Below are positions 5,081-5,186 of a stretch of DNA of 5,186 bases, piece after piece. The stretch is taken from the NCBI GenBank assembly GCA_015494435.1, contig WGBH01000409.1, positions 1 to 5,186 of the forward strand, given 5' to 3'. The translations under genes and the position numbers were made by a program. A model generated the notes under the pieces. The model was not told the origin of the DNA. It saw nothing but the letters and a program-made list of their open reading frames with translations, and ran no database searches. Origin of the DNA: Thiotrichaceae bacterium. GTDB lineage: Bacteria > Pseudomonadota > Gammaproteobacteria > Thiotrichales > Thiotrichaceae. The stretch's first letter is position 1. Every line of letters starts with the position of its first letter.

Positions 5081-5186
5081 CAAATTTTATATGATTTTTT
5101 TGGAACGGTTTCTAGTATCTTTCCTTATCTCATTAGATAATGATAAACACGAAAAATATAAATCAATGAGAAATTTGCATGACTAC
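5076..5186 (+). CDS. Possible start of a gene running off the window (uncertain)
   Basis: From the ATG at 5076, 37 codons stay open to the window edge (begins MPKFYMIFLERF, ends MRNLHDY). An in-frame TGA lies just before it at 5070, so 5076 or the ATG at 5091 would be the start. The only purine-rich stretch upstream is GGGGAATGAAGG, an imperfect ribosome binding site. The N-terminus is hydrophobic and the rest polar; no family is recognisable. An open frame this short arises by chance in AT-rich DNA, and the start codon lies within the right arm of the 12-bp inverted repeat, so it may not be a real gene. Confidence 0.25.
   Translation, partial: MPKFYMIFLERFLVSFLISLDNDKHEKYKSMRNLHDY

Overview
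The window reads as an AT-rich chromosomal segment from a Gram-negative bacterium, most likely a gammaproteobacterium. The basis is a Tat lipoprotein, several Sec signal peptides, a lysine-rich exported protein ending in an SH3-like domain, and a permease/small protein/thioredoxin cassette of a type I associate with proteobacteria. No rRNA, tRNA or taxon-specific marker is present, so this placement is an inference.

Layout. Positions 37-1065 (+) encode an exported, very lysine-rich protein with a C-terminal SH3-like domain. It converges on a block of five minus-strand genes, and a hairpin at 1093-1122 lies between the two. Read in the direction of transcription (right to left), the block is: an eight-to-ten-helix permease of the ArsP/DUF318 family (4771-3722); an uncharacterised 140-residue protein with a DPSNLGSSCG motif (3720-3298); a small thioredoxin with CANC and a double-cysteine tail (3278-2970); a leader with a terminator-like hairpin (2885-2916); a Tat-exported putative lipoprotein with two probable ferredoxin-like halves (2864-1851); and an exported acetolactate-decarboxylase-like metalloprotein (1858-1145). 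The last two genes overlap by 8 nt.

How they may work together. The first three genes are packed tightly (gaps of 1 and 19 nt) and share a cysteine theme: CxC in the permease pore region, CGC in the small protein, CxxC plus two CC pairs in the thioredoxin. This points to handling of a thiol-reactive metal or metalloid, or an organoarsenical, at the inner membrane. The second pair acts outside the cytoplasm and is translationally coupled. Whether it belongs to the same transcript depends on whether the hairpin at 2885-2916 stops transcription.

Upstream of the permease, a near-perfect 12-bp dyad (4778-4812) covers both a candidate -10 box and the ribosome binding site, as expected of a repressor operator. 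No regulator gene is in the window. Beyond it, roughly 4855-5080 is non-coding and contains a nested palindromic element of REP/MITE type. The last 111 bases hold an open frame that runs off the end and may or may not be a gene.
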